Shown here: positions 4,595-5,243 of the stretch, piece after piece
Numbering within the stretch: the stretch's first letter is position 1
How the letters are laid out: every line of letters starts with the position of its first letter
NCBI GenBank assembly: GCA_947629995.1
Contig: CANRFX010000079.1
Location: forward strand, 1-5,243
Source of the DNA: an uncultured Clostridia bacterium
GTDB lineage: Bacteria > Bacillota > Clostridia > TANB77 > CAG-508
Direction: 5' to 3'
Length of the DNA stretch: 5,243 nt
Program-made: the position numbers and the translations under genes
The notes under the pieces: model-generated
What the model saw: the letters and a program-made list of their open reading frames with translations, nothing else
The model's database searches: none
What the model was told of the DNA's origin: nothing

Positions 4595-5243
4595 TTATTT
4601 TTCTTCATGACTTTCTCCAGTAGCATAATCAATAACTATTCCAGGCTGAACATTATAGCAATAAACATTAAAATGAACTCCTTCACCAGAATCTTCTACT
4701 GACCACGCTTCCATTTCTACTCCACTTGCTAAAAGGTTGTTTCCTTCAAAGATAGGTGTTACTCGATATAGAACATGATTATTTTCATTTTTATTTATAT
4801 ACTGGGCTACCTCATTTTCAAATGGTAACATTCCTTCTGTATTTAAATATCTTGTCCCAGTTATCAAATTATTTTTATTTGCATTTTCTCCTGCAAGTTG
4901 CCAACCAATTAAATGACAACGATTATATAAATATTTATCTTTTATTAAATTATCATATCTTTTTTGTACCCATCCAGTTGGCTTTACCCCTCCGATTTCT
5001 CCTCTTTGTTCATCTTTTGGAGGCATAATTTCTTTGCAAATATTAGCTATTGCTACTCCGCTTCTTCCTAAGATATCTAATTCACTATATTTTTCAAAAG
5101 GTTCAGTGGTGTAATCTTCTTCTGTAAAATATGGAGTATTGTTATTTATTTCAACATAAGATTTTTCTGCATATTCTGGAATTGTAGATAAACCCAATAC
5201 TTCATTGGGACTATTTGTATCATCATTTACTGAATTTTTAATT
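4595..5243 (-). CDS. DNA/RNA non-specific endonuclease (EndA/NUC family), N-terminus beyond the window
   Basis: The reading frame is open from the right edge of the window to the TAA at 4595-4597, about 215 codons. A TTG at 5195-5197 could start it, but the frame continues upstream without a stop and no ribosome site precedes that TTG, so the true start lies outside. The protein contains RSGVAIANICKEI, then DEQRGEIGGVKPTGW, then the catalytic block YNRCHLIGWQLAGENANKNN, the counterpart of DRGH. The His is encoded at 4913-4915, and downstream Asn residues (ENANKNNL, RYLN) fit the Mg-binding site. Next come LPFENEVAQY and VEMEAWSVED, and it ends in NVQPGIVIDYATG. These are hallmarks of the Streptococcus EndA-like secreted nucleases of gut Clostridia, which cut DNA and RNA without sequence specificity. 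A signal peptide or lipobox would be expected in the missing N-terminus. It is the first visible gene of an operon with the 238-aa protein. Confidence 0.88.
   Translation of the reverse strand, partial: IKNSVNDDTNSPNEVLGLSTIPEYAEKSYVEINNNTPYFTEEDYTTEPFEKYSELDILGRSGVAIANICKEIMPPKDEQRGEIGGVKPTGWVQKRYDNLIKDKYLYNRCHLIGWQLAGENANKNNLITGTRYLNTEGMLPFENEVAQYINKNENNHVLYRVTPIFEGNNLLASGVEMEAWSVEDSGEGVHFNVYCYNVQPGIVIDYATGESHEEK

Overview
The window comes from a low-GC Bacillota (Firmicutes) genome, most likely an uncultured gut Clostridia lineage. This rests on strongly AT-rich DNA, Shine-Dalgarno sites of the GGAGG type, TTG start codons, a tmRNA whose tag ends in ALAA, and gene families common in gut Clostridia. 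No species call is possible from the sequence alone.

Layout, left to right. (1) 48-1421 (-) is a large prepilin-type surface protein. It has a class III signal and one hydrophobic helix at the N-terminus, and a C-terminal domain ending in a YWLAS...LFNS.G...VRPV block. The DNA for that last block is about 49% GC, against about 28% further upstream in the same gene, and it looks like a hypervariable (DGR-type) cassette. A good promoter lies upstream (1484-1512). (2) 1558-1589 is a strong hairpin terminator, probably the original terminator of ssrA. (3) 1603-2942 is a compact putative integrated element of about 1.3 kb, bounded by 17-bp direct repeats, one of which is the 3' end of ssrA. Inside are a tandem 12-bp repeat next to the left end, a two-gene module on the minus strand (a 91-aa unknown protein plus a frameshifted DUF4160 gene), a MobV-type oriT with a perfect 8-bp inverted repeat, the first 82 codons of a MobV/Pre relaxase, and a 10-bp-stem hairpin. 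No integrase is present. (4) 2931-3292 (-) is a complete tmRNA gene (ssrA) with its promoter at 3304-3332. (5) 3374-3892 (+) is the N-terminal half of an M14 zinc carboxypeptidase gene that loses similarity abruptly near 3840. (6) 3855-4571 (-) and 4595-5243 (-, running off the right edge) form an operon: a DNA/RNA non-specific endonuclease followed by a 238-aa protein with two DUF3006-like segments.

How it fits together. The central event appears to be site-specific integration of a mobilizable element at the ssrA 3' end. The tmRNA was regenerated intact on the right, and its old terminator was left stranded beyond the left repeat. The element kept its ends and its oriT but lost most of the relaxase and any integrase. 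It is therefore either a decayed IME or a cis-mobilizable element that needs enzymes supplied in trans. The pilin-like gene, the peptidase fragment and the nuclease operon belong to the surrounding chromosome.
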